A stretch of 64,000 nucleotides of DNA from Albugo candida (GCA_905220665.1 CAJNAR010000145.1:930001-994000), one strand, 5' to 3'. Shown: positions 44,759 to 56,653, counted from the stretch's first letter. Made by a program: numbers and translations. Notes: generated by a model not told the origin, from the letters alone.

Positions 44759-45913
44759 TCAGACATGGAAATTAGACAAATCCAAGTCCCAATTATGGCT
44801 AGCCATACGACTGGAAAGACCATTTTGGCTCGGTTGAAATTTCTCAAATCGGCGGGGTGGGCTGGTCGTTTTACAAGCCTGCCTGTGACTTTCGTGACGC
44901 GAAGACGAGATAGGAGAATATTCCGACCATGTCTTGGAATTCGAAGTCCGACGAGTCAGTATGCGATCACGAGGAGAACTTGAGATTTCTGATTTTGGCT
45001 CCTCCTTGGAGCAGGAACACACACCTGAAGTTTCCTTCCGTCTACCGTCTCGTTTGAGAGAGTTTCTTGTTTGGAGTGTTTCTAGTGTCGATTGCACTGA
45101 GCGGGGAGAGAGATTTGCTGGAGAGCGATTTGAACTTTGGATTGAGTCCGGGGATTTCGTTCTTATTTGTACATTGCTTTCTGATCTTGTGTATGATCGA
45201 GGAGAACACTGCAACTCAGACAATGGTTTTCGCCCCATTTGAAGTGTTTGTTGCGATTGGATCGGTCGGTCCATGTTGGTTCCTTGATCCACTTTATCCA
45301 CCGCAACGCATCGGTTCTTGTATGCGCACTGCTTGAATGACACTTGCAAAAAATCTTCCTCAGGGCGTGGGTCAGGTTTACATGGAACCGTGTTCACACT
45401 TGCATTTTTCCTATTCAAATGTGCAAGAATTTGATCATTGATTTCCCGCTCTCTTTCGCCAAGCAGAGCTTCTTTTTGTTCTCTTAGTCGAAGTAGGTCC
45501 GAAAAGGGAAGCTTGCAGTCATGGATGATTGTCTTCTTCGCACTTATCTCTCTGTTGACGAAATTACGAGTTTTTTCACTTCTTTTTTGTTCCACGTTGA
45601 CCGTTCTTCCAAAAGGCACTATTGAAGGAGCTGGAGCCTCTAACGTCCGGTGGCGATGACTTGCTTCAACCTCCTTTCGAATGAGATTATCAAGCACCAG
45701 GGACATTTCCTGTAAAGTTAGAGGAAATTTGCCATCTGCTTCAGGCATCTTTCTTCTCATGCGGATATCATAGTTTTGCAAAAACTTGGTGTGAATAGCT
45801 TCGAGCACACGCCTGGATATTTGCTCAACTGAGTTTTGAGGGTCTATAGACGTACTATTTTCTGAGGCGAGCATACTGTCCGATCCAAGTAAGGTGTTCC
45901 TAATGTTAGACAC
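44759..45913 (-). CDS. serine-rich hypothetical protein
   Basis: 384 residues, single frame. The N-terminal 85 residues are helical (VLEAIHTKFLQNYDIRMRR, LTLQEMSLVLDNLIRKE), residues 130-170 form a charged helix (LLRLREQKEALLGERERE), and the last 180 residues are Ser/Arg-rich with many SPR and RS motifs, probably disordered and phosphorylated. I do not recognise a family; the composition would suit a cytoskeletal or RNA-associated protein. Confidence 0.7.
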   Translation of the reverse strand: MSNIRNTLLGSDSMLASENSTSIDPQNSVEQISRRVLEAIHTKFLQNYDIRMRRKMPEADGKFPLTLQEMSLVLDNLIRKEVEASHRHRTLEAPAPSIVPFGRTVNVEQKRSEKTRNFVNREISAKKTIIHDCKLPFSDLLRLREQKEALLGEREREINDQILAHLNRKNASVNTVPCKPDPRPEEDFLQVSFKQCAYKNRCVAVDKVDQGTNMDRPIQSQQTLQMGRKPLSELQCSPRSYTRSESNVQIRTKSPDSIQSSNRSPANLSPRSVQSTLETLQTRNSLKRDGRRKETSGVCSCSKEEPKSEISSSPRDRILTRRTSNSKTWSEYSPISSSRHESHRQACKTTSPPRRFEKFQPSQNGLSSRMASHNWDLDLSNFHV

Positions 45914-46040
45914 TCATAGGGTGACCGTAGAGAAGAGCGACTGTTTCCAGCCACTTTGTACTGCCAGCACGTGTGCACACTCATGATAGTGTACGTGGTG
46001 TAAGGTTGTGTTAAATCGTACCAGCTAATTCCGAATCACC

Positions 46041-47732
46041 ATGCTATTCACCCGTTCGCCTGTGTACGCTCGACACGGTATGGTGGCTACGTCACAACCG
46101 CTTGCTAGTGACATAGGACTATCGATTCTTAAGCGAGGAGGGAACGCTGTGGATGCTGCCATTGCTGTCGCAGCGGCTCTGGGGGTGCTCGAACCGTGTT
46201 CTACAGGGATTGGTGGAGACTGCTTTCTACTATTTTTTGATGCAATTACAAATCAGGTATCCGGACTGAACGGAAGTGGAAGGAGTCCTTCGGGTATTAC
46301 TTTGAAAAGTGTGCAAGCAGATCTGACGCAAAATGACGGAAACGTCCCATTTCGCATACCAGTTGAGCATGGTCATAGTGTCACAATTCCTGGAACCGTT
46401 GCCGGCTGGATTGATGCAGTTGAATGCTGGGGGACTTTGCCTTTGAGAGAAATTCTCTCTCCATCGATTAAACTTGCTCGCGAAGGATTCCCAGTAGGGC
46501 CAGTTACCTCGGAATTATGGATGAGTTGCGAGTCAACCTTGGCTGCGCGAGCAAATGGATCAGATCTTCTCTGTGATGGCAAAGCACCTGCTCCCGGATC
46601 TACATGCTACAATGAGTATCTAGCACAAGTGCTGGAGGAGATTATAAATAACGGGAAAGCAGGCTTTTACAAAGGCTGGGTGGCTAAAGCTATTACTCAA
46701 TCTGTCAGGGAAGCCGGTGGTGCTCTGAGCATGGAAGACTTGGCCTCTCACAAATCGGATTTTGTGAACCCGATCAAAACAGAATTTGCAGACTTGGACG
46801 TTTACGAAGTACCTCCAAGCGGTCAAGGGATCGCTGCTTTACTAGCGCTGAACATAATGCAGCGATTTCGTCACGAAAACCAGTGGGAAGTAAAGCACAA
46901 CAGTGCAGGATATCTTCATGTACTCACTGAAGCACTCCGCCTAGCATTTACTGACGCACAATGGTATGCTTGTGATCCAGATCACTACGCAAGCTCCAAC
47001 GATGCCACTTCGTGCATACCATTAGAGCACTTGCTCAGCAAAGAGTACGCGAGTGAGCACGCATCCAAGATTAGGATGGAATCTGCCATTGTCGATCCGA
47101 AAAGAGGTAGTCCAGAGCTTTATTGTGACACCGTAAGCTTTCAAGTTGTTGACGTTTGGGGGAATGCTGTATCCATGGTAAATAGTGTTTACGAGGCATT
47201 TGGATCAAAAATCATTCCAAAAGATTGTGGCTTCGTACTTCAAAATCGGGGCAGTAATTTCTTCTTACTTCCCGGAAAGCATCCACATCCTAATATGTTG
47301 GGATTCAATAAACGACCTTACCACACGATCATTCCAGCCATTTCAGTGTTCGCTGGCTCCAATGCCTTGCACGGGTCGTGGTCATGTATGGGAGGCTTTA
47401 TGCAGCCACAAGGTCATGTGCAGCTTCTGTGCAATTTATGCTGGTTCAAAATGGATCCACAGGAAGCGATTGATGCCCCGAGGCTGTGTATCCACGGATT
47501 TGATCAATTGCGTCATGTAGATGATACAAGTTTACAAATATCACTAGAGCACGGCATCGATGAAAGCGTTGTTCAAGCAATGCGATCATTAGGACACAAT
47601 GTTGGTCCTATTTGCAACATCAAGAAACAAAGCGTCTTTGGTCGTGCTCAGATGATTTTGAAAGATCCATCAAATGGTTTGTTGGTTGGAGGCTCCGATG
47701 GCCGAGCAGATGGATGCGCCATGGGATTTTGA
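46041..47732 (+). CDS. bacterial-type gamma-glutamyltransferase (Ntn hydrolase)
   Basis: 563 residues, intronless. The family signatures are present in order: MVATSQPLASDIGLSILKRGGNAVDAA at the start (short parts quoted: GGNAVDAAIA), GIGGDCF, the SVTIPGTVAGW segment, and the autocleavage site with catalytic Thr in YCDTVSF followed by VVD-x-WGNAVSMVNS, then NRGSNF, KRPYHTIIPA, GGFMQPQGHVQ and GGSDGRADG at the end. The D-T-V context and the YHTIIPA/MQPQGHVQ motifs are those of the bacterial YwrD-like branch, not of animal GGT. No signal peptide is seen, so it is probably cytosolic, acting on glutathione or gamma-glutamyl compounds. Lack of introns beside intron-rich neighbours allows horizontal acquisition. 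Confidence 0.9.
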   Translation: MLFTRSPVYARHGMVATSQPLASDIGLSILKRGGNAVDAAIAVAAALGVLEPCSTGIGGDCFLLFFDAITNQVSGLNGSGRSPSGITLKSVQADLTQNDGNVPFRIPVEHGHSVTIPGTVAGWIDAVECWGTLPLREILSPSIKLAREGFPVGPVTSELWMSCESTLAARANGSDLLCDGKAPAPGSTCYNEYLAQVLEEIINNGKAGFYKGWVAKAITQSVREAGGALSMEDLASHKSDFVNPIKTEFADLDVYEVPPSGQGIAALLALNIMQRFRHENQWEVKHNSAGYLHVLTEALRLAFTDAQWYACDPDHYASSNDATSCIPLEHLLSKEYASEHASKIRMESAIVDPKRGSPELYCDTVSFQVVDVWGNAVSMVNSVYEAFGSKIIPKDCGFVLQNRGSNFFLLPGKHPHPNMLGFNKRPYHTIIPAISVFAGSNALHGSWSCMGGFMQPQGHVQLLCNLCWFKMDPQEAIDAPRLCIHGFDQLRHVDDTSLQISLEHGIDESVVQAMRSLGHNVGPICNIKKQSVFGRAQMILKDPSNGLLVGGSDGRADGCAMGF

Positions 47733-47779
47733 CTGAATCGTTTATCTACCAATCATTTGATTCACACGATCATAATGAG

Positions 47780-49690
47780 ACTTGATGTAATTTGCTCTTC
47801 CAAAGATCGAGTTTTTCAGCTGTCAGAGCATCTTGGAACATTTCATAAGCACGTATTTTACAAAGGGAAGTCTATAAATGAGTGACATCCATCACATCGA
47901 AGCGACGGTCCCGCGAAGAGAGATGAAGTACGGATTCTCATGTCTGTAAGCTGCAAGTGCTCCACCCCGAAATGAAAAGAAGATATGAAAGACTTGCGAT
48001 GAACTACGTGACAGTCAATTTCATGTTCGAAGACGAAAACGAGCAAAGATCATTGACATCACATCTTTTGGATATATTTGCTCACAAAAACGCAACTGTC
48101 CCAGACCTGAGCTCCTTTGTATGGTTCAACGTCGACGATGCGTTCTCTTTTGATCGTATCGATGTCGATTATTTCTTTTCACATTTTTTTTGTTCTTTGC
48201 AGATTATAAAATGGCATTTTACAATTCATATGAAGTTGTCACCCAATGTTTGGAGATCTCACATGACGAATGAACACATGCTTCCGTTGCCTCACTTTCA
48301 GCCTCTAACTGCCCGGATAAGTAATGGTGGCATGTCAAATGCGCAGAACGTATTTCTCACTTTTCAACCAGCCCAGAGAAACGTGACTGGGATTATCCAT
48401 GGGATCTGAGTGGTAGTGTGTACACAAGTTCATCTGTGGCCTTTATAGTGCAAGGGAATCTAAGGAAATATGATAGAGATGGAGTCAATCATCCCAGCGT
48501 ATTAGAGCTTCATGGTAATCAATACTTGAAACACTAGTTTAAACTTGAAAGTGTACAATGCGGCTGTCTATCTCGAGTGGCCATGCAATTGCTAGCTATG
48601 AATCAAGTTCAAGATGTTTTCAAGAATCCTCTTTACACAATGCAGCTGATCACTAAAGAAGGAACGAGTTGCATTTCTTCTACATCGAAGTATTTGGAGC
48701 AATGAGGCGGGATATACTTTCAATGAGCTGTACTACAAAACGGACCGTTTCTCGAGCGTGCACATTGGCCAAGTGAGCCTTATCAGTGATGGATCAGATC
48801 CGTGTCCAATCAAAGCTAAACCTTTGGTATCCATCGTCATCCCCGCATATAATGCTGAGCATTATGTGGAGGAAGCTATGCGTAGTATAATGAATCAAAC
48901 CTACCCTACAGAAATCTGGGAATAGTTGTCATTGACGGTGCCAGCACCGACTCCACACGGCACATTATTGAGAATCTGATGAAAGAGGATAACCGCATAC
49001 ACTACTCAAAATCCGAGGAATTTGGGGGTTGTGGTAGCTTTGAACGTTAGCTTCATGAAAGCTAAAGTTGCTTGCATTGCTCGAATGGATGCCGATGATT
49101 TGTCCATGTCAGAACGTGTTGCAAGGAAGGTAGTGTTTTTAGTGAGAATCTGTATATCGACATTTTGGGTACGTCCATGACATTTGGTCAAAGCAACTTG
49201 TCTGCAGCCGATGGTCAATCATTCATTGTCCCCGATCATTACGCAATGGCAAATGCTGTTTGGATGTCACTTTGCTCACCCAGCTGCCTTGATCAGGCGC
49301 AGCGTCGTCGATCAAATAATCAGCAGAACGGGACAAAAAGTGATATATAATGAGTCCTGGTCTTGCTGCGAAGACTACGATTTGTGGCTTCGTTGTTTGT
49401 ATGATCATCAGTTGCCATGGCGAGTCTAGGTGACGTGTTATTACTGCATAGAAACACGCCCGCAATATCTCAAAAAAAACGTTCGCGGCAAAAAGATGAA
49501 GCTGATAATATTATTGGCAAATACTTGCCAAGATGGATCGGAATACATGTGAGAAAGAGATATCATTCGAATGTCACGAGCATCCACAACTACTGGGAAT
49601 GAGCAAAGCGATTCAGAAACCATCCAATCTTCGTCGATTTTAATGAAGCAATTCAGATAATTCACAAATTAGGCGACTATTTTCTCGGCT
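47780..49690 (+). pseudogene. family 2 glycosyltransferase relic
   Basis: Broken frames together outline a GT2 protein with an N-terminal domain. The 5' part includes NYVTVNFMFEDENEQ, PLPHFQPLTA and RDWDYPWDLSGSVY with HPSVLELHG. The GT-A core follows: VSIVIPAYNAEHYVEEAMRS, VVIDGASTDSTR, then NLGVVVALN and CIARMDADDLSMSERV (a DxD motif), and later FAHPAALIRRSVVDQI and EDYDLWLRCL. At least three frame changes separate these pieces (near 48390, 48925, 49010), so the gene is dead. A 5' fragment lies inverted at 40754-40990. Confidence 0.75.
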
Positions 49691-50330
49691 TTATGCGATG
49701 AACGATTCCGTAGTATTCCATCAGAAGAAGAGCTCCAATCGGCATGATCTTATATTTGTCAGTATGTAGTCGCCAGGGAAGAAATGCTTGCCTTGGAGGC
49801 TTTTAGTGCACTGGGGATTTCACTGGTGCAGCAAATATGTGGATACCTTACTGTGAGAAAAATGAAAGAGAGGGTAGAGGAGCATTCTGTCAAATGCTCG
49901 GCAACACCAAAGAAGCACGGCAAAAGGACAAAGAGGTGCATTTGTCCAGCTACATTGCCAAATCGATTGACTTTTAGATTCGCATAATGTTTCTTTAAGA
50001 CAACCTGGTGGTTGTATGCTTTAAGCAGTATTCTCACTGAATAGTGCCGTTTTAAACAGTGATCGATGTTGCGTCACTCAGTTCGGATGCGTCCTATCCA
50101 TAGTTTTAGATGAACAAGATTCGAGGTTGCAACATATTCTGAGTCAAAGTGTCTTGCTTTCCTGTTCAATAAAAATGCCTTGTTGCATCCTCTTGGCAAA
50201 TTGCGCACATGTCATTCCATGTAATCTTTTGGATGCAAATTCATACTGTCATTGCCCACTAGTAGTTTCACACATTTCATCCGCTTCCACTCGATGCAAG
50301 GGATGGATCACCTTGGTATCAGATTAACAT
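49691..50330. other. 640 bp with no recognisable gene
   Basis: Short frames only (for example 49784-49987, basic C-terminus) with no domain. It separates the glycosyltransferase and ankyrin relics. Confidence 0.4.
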
Positions 50331-51118
50331 GCTAAGGATGTCTTCTCATTCAATCATGGCGGCATAGTAGATAGCTGTACATCCATCACAATCCTGAAAA
50401 TTGATTACGGCTAACCCACAATCTAACATAGCCTGGGCAACACTCAGATGGCCTTCTACAAAGCGAAGTGAAATGGGTGTCTCAATCTCATCTTGTCCAG
50501 GTGATTGCCAGAGCCCAGTGCAATTTCATTAAGTAGTAACAAATTTATCATAATTAATGAGCCAGCTCCAGCGGCTTTTCATGCCAAATGCTTGCACCCA
50601 TTGCACTAAGAGCAATCTTGTTTACTCCTACAATGATCAAGTACCAGCGACTTTCGCATGCTGCTTGGCGACCGCAACGTGAACTGAGGTGCGACATGTT
50701 CGATTACGAAATTTAACATCAGCTTCGAGGCTAATGAGCAATCGATGTGGACTTACGAGAAGCTATATACAATGCAGAAGCCCCGTTTTCATTCTTGTCA
50801 TCGACATTCGCTACTCCATCCTCTATCAAATATCGCACAGCTCAACATTTATCCTGCTCGTACCAGTAGCGTCCAAAGCCGCGTTTGTATGACAATCAAC
50901 GAGTAGTCCAAAAAAATCATATGTGCAAGCTTCGACGTGGTCACTTCTGGCTGAATCATGTATCTTTCTCCCCCAACATGTACTGGATCCAAATCACCCG
51001 CCGCATTTGCAACAACAAACGATTTCTTCCGCAATTTACATAAAGAGCCGCGATATGAAGTACTCGTTTTCGTTTGATCTGACCAATTCAAAACGTAATG
51101 GGAGTGCTGAGTCATCAC
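50331..51118 (-). pseudogene. ankyrin-repeat protein relic
   Basis: Reading the minus strand across frames shows several ankyrin units: NVDDKNENGASALYIASRK, VKFRNRTCRTSVHVAVAKQ, and FVEGHLSVAQAMLDCGLAVI followed by FQDCDGCTAIYYAA. The part at 50849-51118 may be its 5' section. Stops and frame changes between repeats mark it as a pseudogene. Confidence 0.6.
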
Positions 51119-51559
51119 CCTAGAAATTCTTTCCAGCTGATCGCTGACGGCCCATTTAGTGCGTTATGGTAGCAATCTTATTAAATTGCATCACGCTCAC
51201 ATGTCATAGCGTTATAGACCTTGACCACCTCGCTTTCTGCGATAAGAACCTTGATAGGAGCAATAGTTGTGAAAGAGGCGTTCATCGAATGCAGGTTTCT
51301 AGTCGTGGTAAATCATGGCATTCCTTAAGAAATAGACGCAAAGATCCATTGTAATACAAAGCAGGTTTTCTACAAACATTGCTGATTTCCGAGCCATTTT
51401 TTTGCCGCATGATCCAGCTCTGTGAACATCTGCACGATCAATACGAACGGTCCTAATATCAATGCGTGCGTTTTCTCCGTTGGAAAACTAAAAAAAACAT
51501 TACAGTGGCGGGCAATGGACTTTCACCAGACCGAGAAAGAAACGCCGTTACTGAAAGGT
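51119..51559. other. 440 bp with no recognisable gene
   Basis: Short frames (51166-51354, 51422-51619) without recognisable domain; it would contain the 5' flank of the CorA relic. Confidence 0.35.
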
Positions 51560-53240
51560 ATCGCTGTCCAATCCTCTCCGCATGAGGATCCCATCATCGT
51601 CTCAACTGATATTTTCTAAGGAACCGCAAGCTGATGTAGCGGGAATGACGGATATGGGTGGATCACGCCATATGCAAACGGAAGCTGAGCTCAGTCTCGA
51701 AAAGGTTTCTTTCATTTATAGCCCGGAATATGATGGGTTCACAACGTTTCATGGGCCTTCGTTCATATCAGATGCAGAGTTATCCGGTGCTGGATCCGTA
51801 CTTTGATGTGACGATATATCGTCTTCATGTCATATTTGTCAATGCGCATCCCGATGGTACCGAGTACGTGTTTTAGTGCCTAATTGTACAGGCCTTGAGC
51901 TGTTTAGTATACTTGCGGAGATCGATTGTACCACCTATGAAGGATTCAAGCAAACGATTGAAGGAATTGGTAAACAATGTTGCGACGATGCGAAATTTCT
52001 CAAGCTTGTAGGCAGCATTGATCTCCAATCCAGTCACAGAGTCTCGTTTTCTCAGGTGATGCCGCAGTGCATTAACTACATTAATGCATTTGTTCGAGAT
52101 AATCACGAGTGTGCGCATGGTGCCTGCCAATTACCGATCAGCTATCATCACAGTCACAGATTTCTCTAGTGCTCGATTTCAGCAGTATCGGCTGACGGAG
52201 GAAGACTCGTGTGCTTTTTTACAGCGAATCGCCCTCTTGTGTAACTGTTCGCTGGATTTATCTGAACGGTCCAGATGGATTGAATTTTAAGCGTTTTGCT
52301 ATCAAGTATCGAACGCCATCCTCTTGCCATTGAAGATACACTTGTAATGCACGAGCGACCGAAATTTGATTTGCATGAAGAACACATTTTCCTTGTGTTT
52401 CCGGTTTGCGAATGGAGTCGATCTATGTGAATGTCAATAAGGCAAAAGTGCGCCAAAAATCTCGCTCAAAATCACGATTGAGTCTGTTCCGATTAGATTC
52501 CAGTATATCTCTTGAAGCCGGTCCAATGCCATTGAATTGTGGTGATTCTTTTCCGAATCTGGAGAAAGTAGATGACAACGAAGACCTTGTAAATCCGGAA
52601 CGAGCATGTAGCAATATCATATGTGGGAATTGTACTCTCATCACGGTCAAAGATATTGATTCGACCAATATTTTGGACGAGCTGAATCATTGACTAATTA
52701 TTCGAAATTACGGCCCAACGATGCCAAATGTCTTCTGTATGCGGTTTTGGATGTATTAGTCGACCAAGTGACAACTGTGATGATTTCCATCACAGGGGTT
52801 TTGATCGCGTTGGAATCACCAATTTGCGCTGAAGAACGATTTATTTCGTCTACCAAGACTGCTGATGCCCGCACAAAAAGTGTTGAGATACTTAGCTGGA
52901 AGCAGCAAAGACTTTGATGAAGGTGTGACCGCTTATATTCGGGATGTTTATGGTCATATGGTCCAAATTTTGGACGATATGGAGTTGCAATTACAAATTT
53001 GTCTCCTACTGACAGAAGGCTATCGTAATCAGAAGTCCTATTAAATGAATTACGTCATCTATACGCTGGCCGTCATCACAACAGCTTTCATACGTGCACA
53101 ATATTTAACTGGAGTCGATGGGATGTATTTACAAGTATGCCTGAGCTGCATAGGAAGTACGGTTATCTAATGTGCTGCATTTTGGATTGGGAATTGCGGC
53201 TTCTTTACAAGTATAATTCAGACACAAAGTTGGATATGAT
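51560..53240 (+). pseudogene. CorA-type magnesium transporter relic
   Basis: Across frames the CorA plan is visible: HPLAIEDTLVMHERPKFD (the conserved HPLAIED of the N-terminal domain), CGNCTLITVKDID, AKCLLYAVLDVLVDQV, RDVYGHMVQILDDME, then the transmembrane part MNYVIYTLAVITTAFI followed by TGVDGM and, one frame over, MPELHRKYGYLM. A stop sits just before MNYV, and the pore signature GMN is disrupted (GMY then a frame change). The gene is therefore broken at the pore, and in several places upstream. Confidence 0.75.
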
Positions 53241-53289
53241 AATACTGCACGGACTATGTATAAGATTTTATCCCAGGTTTCATGACAAT

Positions 53290-53621
53290 CGTTATAGAAG
53301 CTAAAATGTTGTGACCTTGTGATCCTATACGCGATTTGCGAGAAAGAAGGTTACAATAAATGGATCACACTGAGCACGCTTTCATTATCACAATGCTGGG
53401 TCAGAAAGACTATAGATCAGTTCCTTCACGTGATAGCTGAGTCTGTCGAATTTCAAAAGGATTGGCCGCGCGTTTTTTCACAAAAGAACGTCCGTGAGTC
53501 TCCAGTAGCTTTCCTTCTCGATTCAAGAAGAGCGCTGCTGGAACTGTTTTCACACCGTATCGGTCGCCGAGCTATGTTTTGGTGTCTCGTTGAATGTAGG
53601 GTGGTGCTATCCACGGCATGA
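53290..53621 (+). other. 100-codon open frame, function unknown
   Basis: The frame 53319-53621 contains TIDQFLHVIAESVEFQKDWP and a following Arg-rich part. The wP-ending helix is faintly like the region ahead of the DDE domain in Harbinger-type transposases, but there is no catalytic motif to confirm it. It could be a transposon relic. Confidence 0.2.
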
Positions 53622-54086
53622 AGTCGTAGTATAGCTCAAATTGGTCCTCAGCGCGGTCAGATTAGATCTCGAAATTGTCATGATCGTCTTTGTTTTATAA
53701 TTTGATTCAGCAAAAATCGGAGTGAGTTGGCGGCATGGAGGACAGCAATGACCACTGATATACCAATGAATGTTTTGTTTTGCAGGGTTGTTTTGCTAGA
53801 TCGATTCCTTTTCGGACTTTGAGTCTAGTTTTGTGTCGAGTAGCTGTATTGATCGTTTCATTTTTCCGCCGTGAGTATTGTCTATTTATCACTGAAATAT
53901 ACTACAGCATGAGTGGCTGTGATTCTTTCTCTGGTCAATTAAGTTATATATATCATATGTATCATAAATTGGCCATCTACTTATATTCGGATTGAAACCT
54001 TTTTTAAAGCAATTTGCTGTCTGTTATGACTTTTCGTCAAGACGAATCATTTAAGGGAGCCGCTATGGCCACAGACATTATTACTA
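53622..54086. other. 465 bp with no recognisable gene
   Basis: Spacer between the decayed-gene stretch and the Mutator-like element; short frames only. Confidence 0.35.
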
Positions 54087-54090
54087 ATCA

Positions 54091-54117
54091 GGTCACTTGT
54101 ATACTTTTATACACAAG
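54091..54117. repeat. MULE left terminal inverted repeat
   Basis: Starts GGTCACTTGTATAC and ends ATACACAAG; perfect reverse complement of 56738-56764. It contains a short palindromic GTATAC...GTATA-type core. Confidence 0.9.
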
Positions 54118-54371
54118 ATCATTCTGTTTCTTACGCTGTTTTTGTTTATATTGTTCTAGCGTAGGTACGTTTTTTTTCCTGATATCTATAAATGGTAGGT
54201 TAATAGTAGATACGCTAAGGAGTAGGATGTTAGGAAGGTGGCTGTGTTGACTTTGGAGGAAAGAGGATAGTAGTAGAGGCGATTTTATTTAGCGTTTTTT
54301 TCTCATTGGCCATGTGTTCTCACAACCAGCCATGCTAAACCTAATCTGAAAGTGGACAACCGACAGCGGTT

Positions 54372-56653
54372 TTAAAAAACGGTCCACCCGGAACCGAAAT
54401 CAACAGGCTGCTGCAGTTGAGAATCTTCGATGGAATTTTGTTCAATTGTTGCGAGATATTGACTTCGGCTCTGTGCACTGACGAGGCACGCTGCAGATGA
54501 ACGTCGGTGTCCCGTTTGATGACAAGCACCGCACGTCGGCGCCTTCCTCTTCCTGGGAGGCATCCCCTCCACGTATTCAAATTGAGAAGGGTCTCGTCGC
54601 GTCGAGTTTTTTTACCGTTCTGCTTGGTTTTCCTCTCGTTCGAGCAACCTCCGGCTCTTCAATGACTTGTGGTGTTTGCTTATTTAAACAGCGCTAGTAC
54701 CCATTAAAATATCAAACAAAAAAGAAACAATCGCCCACAACTACCTGTGATATCTCTTCCAGATCGTCCAAGACTGCCTCTTTCTGGTGTCGAGGTAGGT
54801 TGCTGAAATTGTCGCGCAATTTTTCGAAAAGGACTGGCAAAGCATCATCTGGATGGCCTGCAACTGGAGGTCGTACTGAAGAGAGTTGATGAAGGTACCA
54901 ATGAACATCGAATCCGCTCAGTTCAAGCCTCCTCCCGCTTGCGATGATCTGCCGCAACTGATACTCGCAAGGTATCTCCCAGATGGTAGAAAAAGTAGAA
55001 GAGCATGGCTTCGTGCTGGTTGCCAATGGACGTCAAGCTTTTCCAGCTGTCATTGCGAAACTCAAGTGATTGGAAAAAACACGTAGGAAGAAAGTAATAA
55101 TATAAACTAACCGGTTCAAAGACTTTCCGAAGGGCGTAATATGAGATCTTCCGGTTGATATGTTAAATATATCACTACGTAGGGTCGGCTGCGCGAAAGG
55201 TATAATGTTCATTGGCTGCTTCGCCAGTTCTGTGGTGAGTTCGATCTGAAAGCTTTTTATGGACTGAACGTTCCGCTCGCAACACCCAAACAGATTTTCC
55301 ATGCTGCTTGCGATAGAATCTTTCACGACATTGTGGGCACCTTCCCCGCGTGAAGGGACTGTGTGACCGAAGTGCCGCATCAAATTTGTCCATGCTCGAA
55401 CGAATTTTTCCTTGTGGGGATCGATCCACGTCTTGGCTAGATACTCCACAGATTCCGTGTAACGTTCTGTCCATATGAGCTGGAACATTTCCCAACTTTC
55501 ATTGAATTCCGCGATCGCGTTTGAGTAGACCACCTGCACAACAAGGAATACCTTAGAACATGAATAAAAGTTACTGATCACAAACAACAAATGGCATGTC
55601 ACCGATCTCCAATCCTTCGAAAATGCTTTCCACTCATCATTCTTTCCAGTAAAACGGATCTTGCATTTGGCGACGACGTTCATCTCAATATGCCAAATGC
55701 AAAGCAGGATAGTTTCCAAAGGAAAAATTCTTTGCAAAGCGTTCATGAGAGCAAGCTCTCGGTCAATAACGAATACTTTCGATTGATGGTCGGCGTGGAA
55801 AAGTCGTCGCAAAAAGTTGATGGCGGTAACATACGAGTCAGCATCCTCGTTCTTCAAGAAAACGAAGGCCGCCGAGAACGTGGAATATAGTATGGTATTT
55901 CCAGCAACGTGGAGCAAAGAAAATCTCGTCTTGCTTGCTTTATAGATGCAATCTAGCAACCAAGACGTCACAGTTCTTTTTTAAGAAATCCACATTCTTC
56001 GAATGAGCGAAGAAAAAATGTGTGATGCGGCCATCGGAATCTTTCTCGATATTTATTTCGAACCCTAAGTCCGTGAAGGTTTCGAACAGCATTTCAATTG
56101 GAGCTCGTCCATCGAGTTTCCTAATTGCATTCTTTTGCTTCAAATTCCAGAGCTTTCGCTTAGTGAGTTGCAATTGCTGGCCTTGCTCTAGCATGATGGT
56201 TTGAACCTGCCTAACTTTCACACCGGACTGAAAGAGTCCAGCAATTTCTTCCTCTTGAGACTCCGAGATGCGAGTGTGAACGGGATGAGCGGTCCTGGCG
56301 GTGCAAAGTACGTGGTCATGCTCGTTGCATGTAATTGTAAAGGACCAGGTGCCGTCTGTAATTGGGAGAAGATTGTTAATGAGAACGTTGAATTCTCGGT
56401 GAACTCATTCAACCATGATGCATGGCTTTACCTTTCACTCCTGCCCAACACCTATGAAAGGACAGTCAATGAGTGCACTGCCTTTCGCCTTGCAAACCCT
56501 TGTTTCTTGGACAAGTTCGTGACGGTTTCGATCTACGCCTCCACGATCGCCTTTGTAGTGAACAACTTGTCGTCCATCTCGTTGCCTGTATGAGGACTTG
56601 GTGACGATTCCATAGCCACTTGCAGCAGCTACCACATTAATATATTCTTCCAT
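54372..56653 (-). pseudogene. MULE transposase (FAR1-like), with a frame break
   Basis: From 56653 downwards: an FAR1-type N-terminus (AAASGYGIVTKSSYRQRDGR, CKAKGSALIDCPF) joins, over an intron of about 110 bp, to TWSFTITCNEHDH and RISESQEEEIAGLFQSGVKV. The DDE core begins WLLDCIYKAS (first Asp), LLHVAGNTILYSTFSAAFVF, then VFVIDRELALMNAL (second Asp) and LLCIWHIEMNVVAKCK; the third acidic residue is probably in AEFNESWEMF, after an in-frame intron-like insert. A C-terminal zinc knuckle (CGACHQTGH...C) is at 54372-54572. The N-terminal and DDE frames are out of register at a run of six T (55977-55982), so the gene is broken unless this is a sequencing error. Confidence 0.75.

Noticed and set aside
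53319..53621. Possible Harbinger/PIF transposase fragment
   Set aside because: Similarity is limited to one helix; no DDE residues or terminal repeats found.
54070..54090. Target-site duplication for the MULE
   Set aside because: The 8-10 bp next to the two ends do not match; no claim made.
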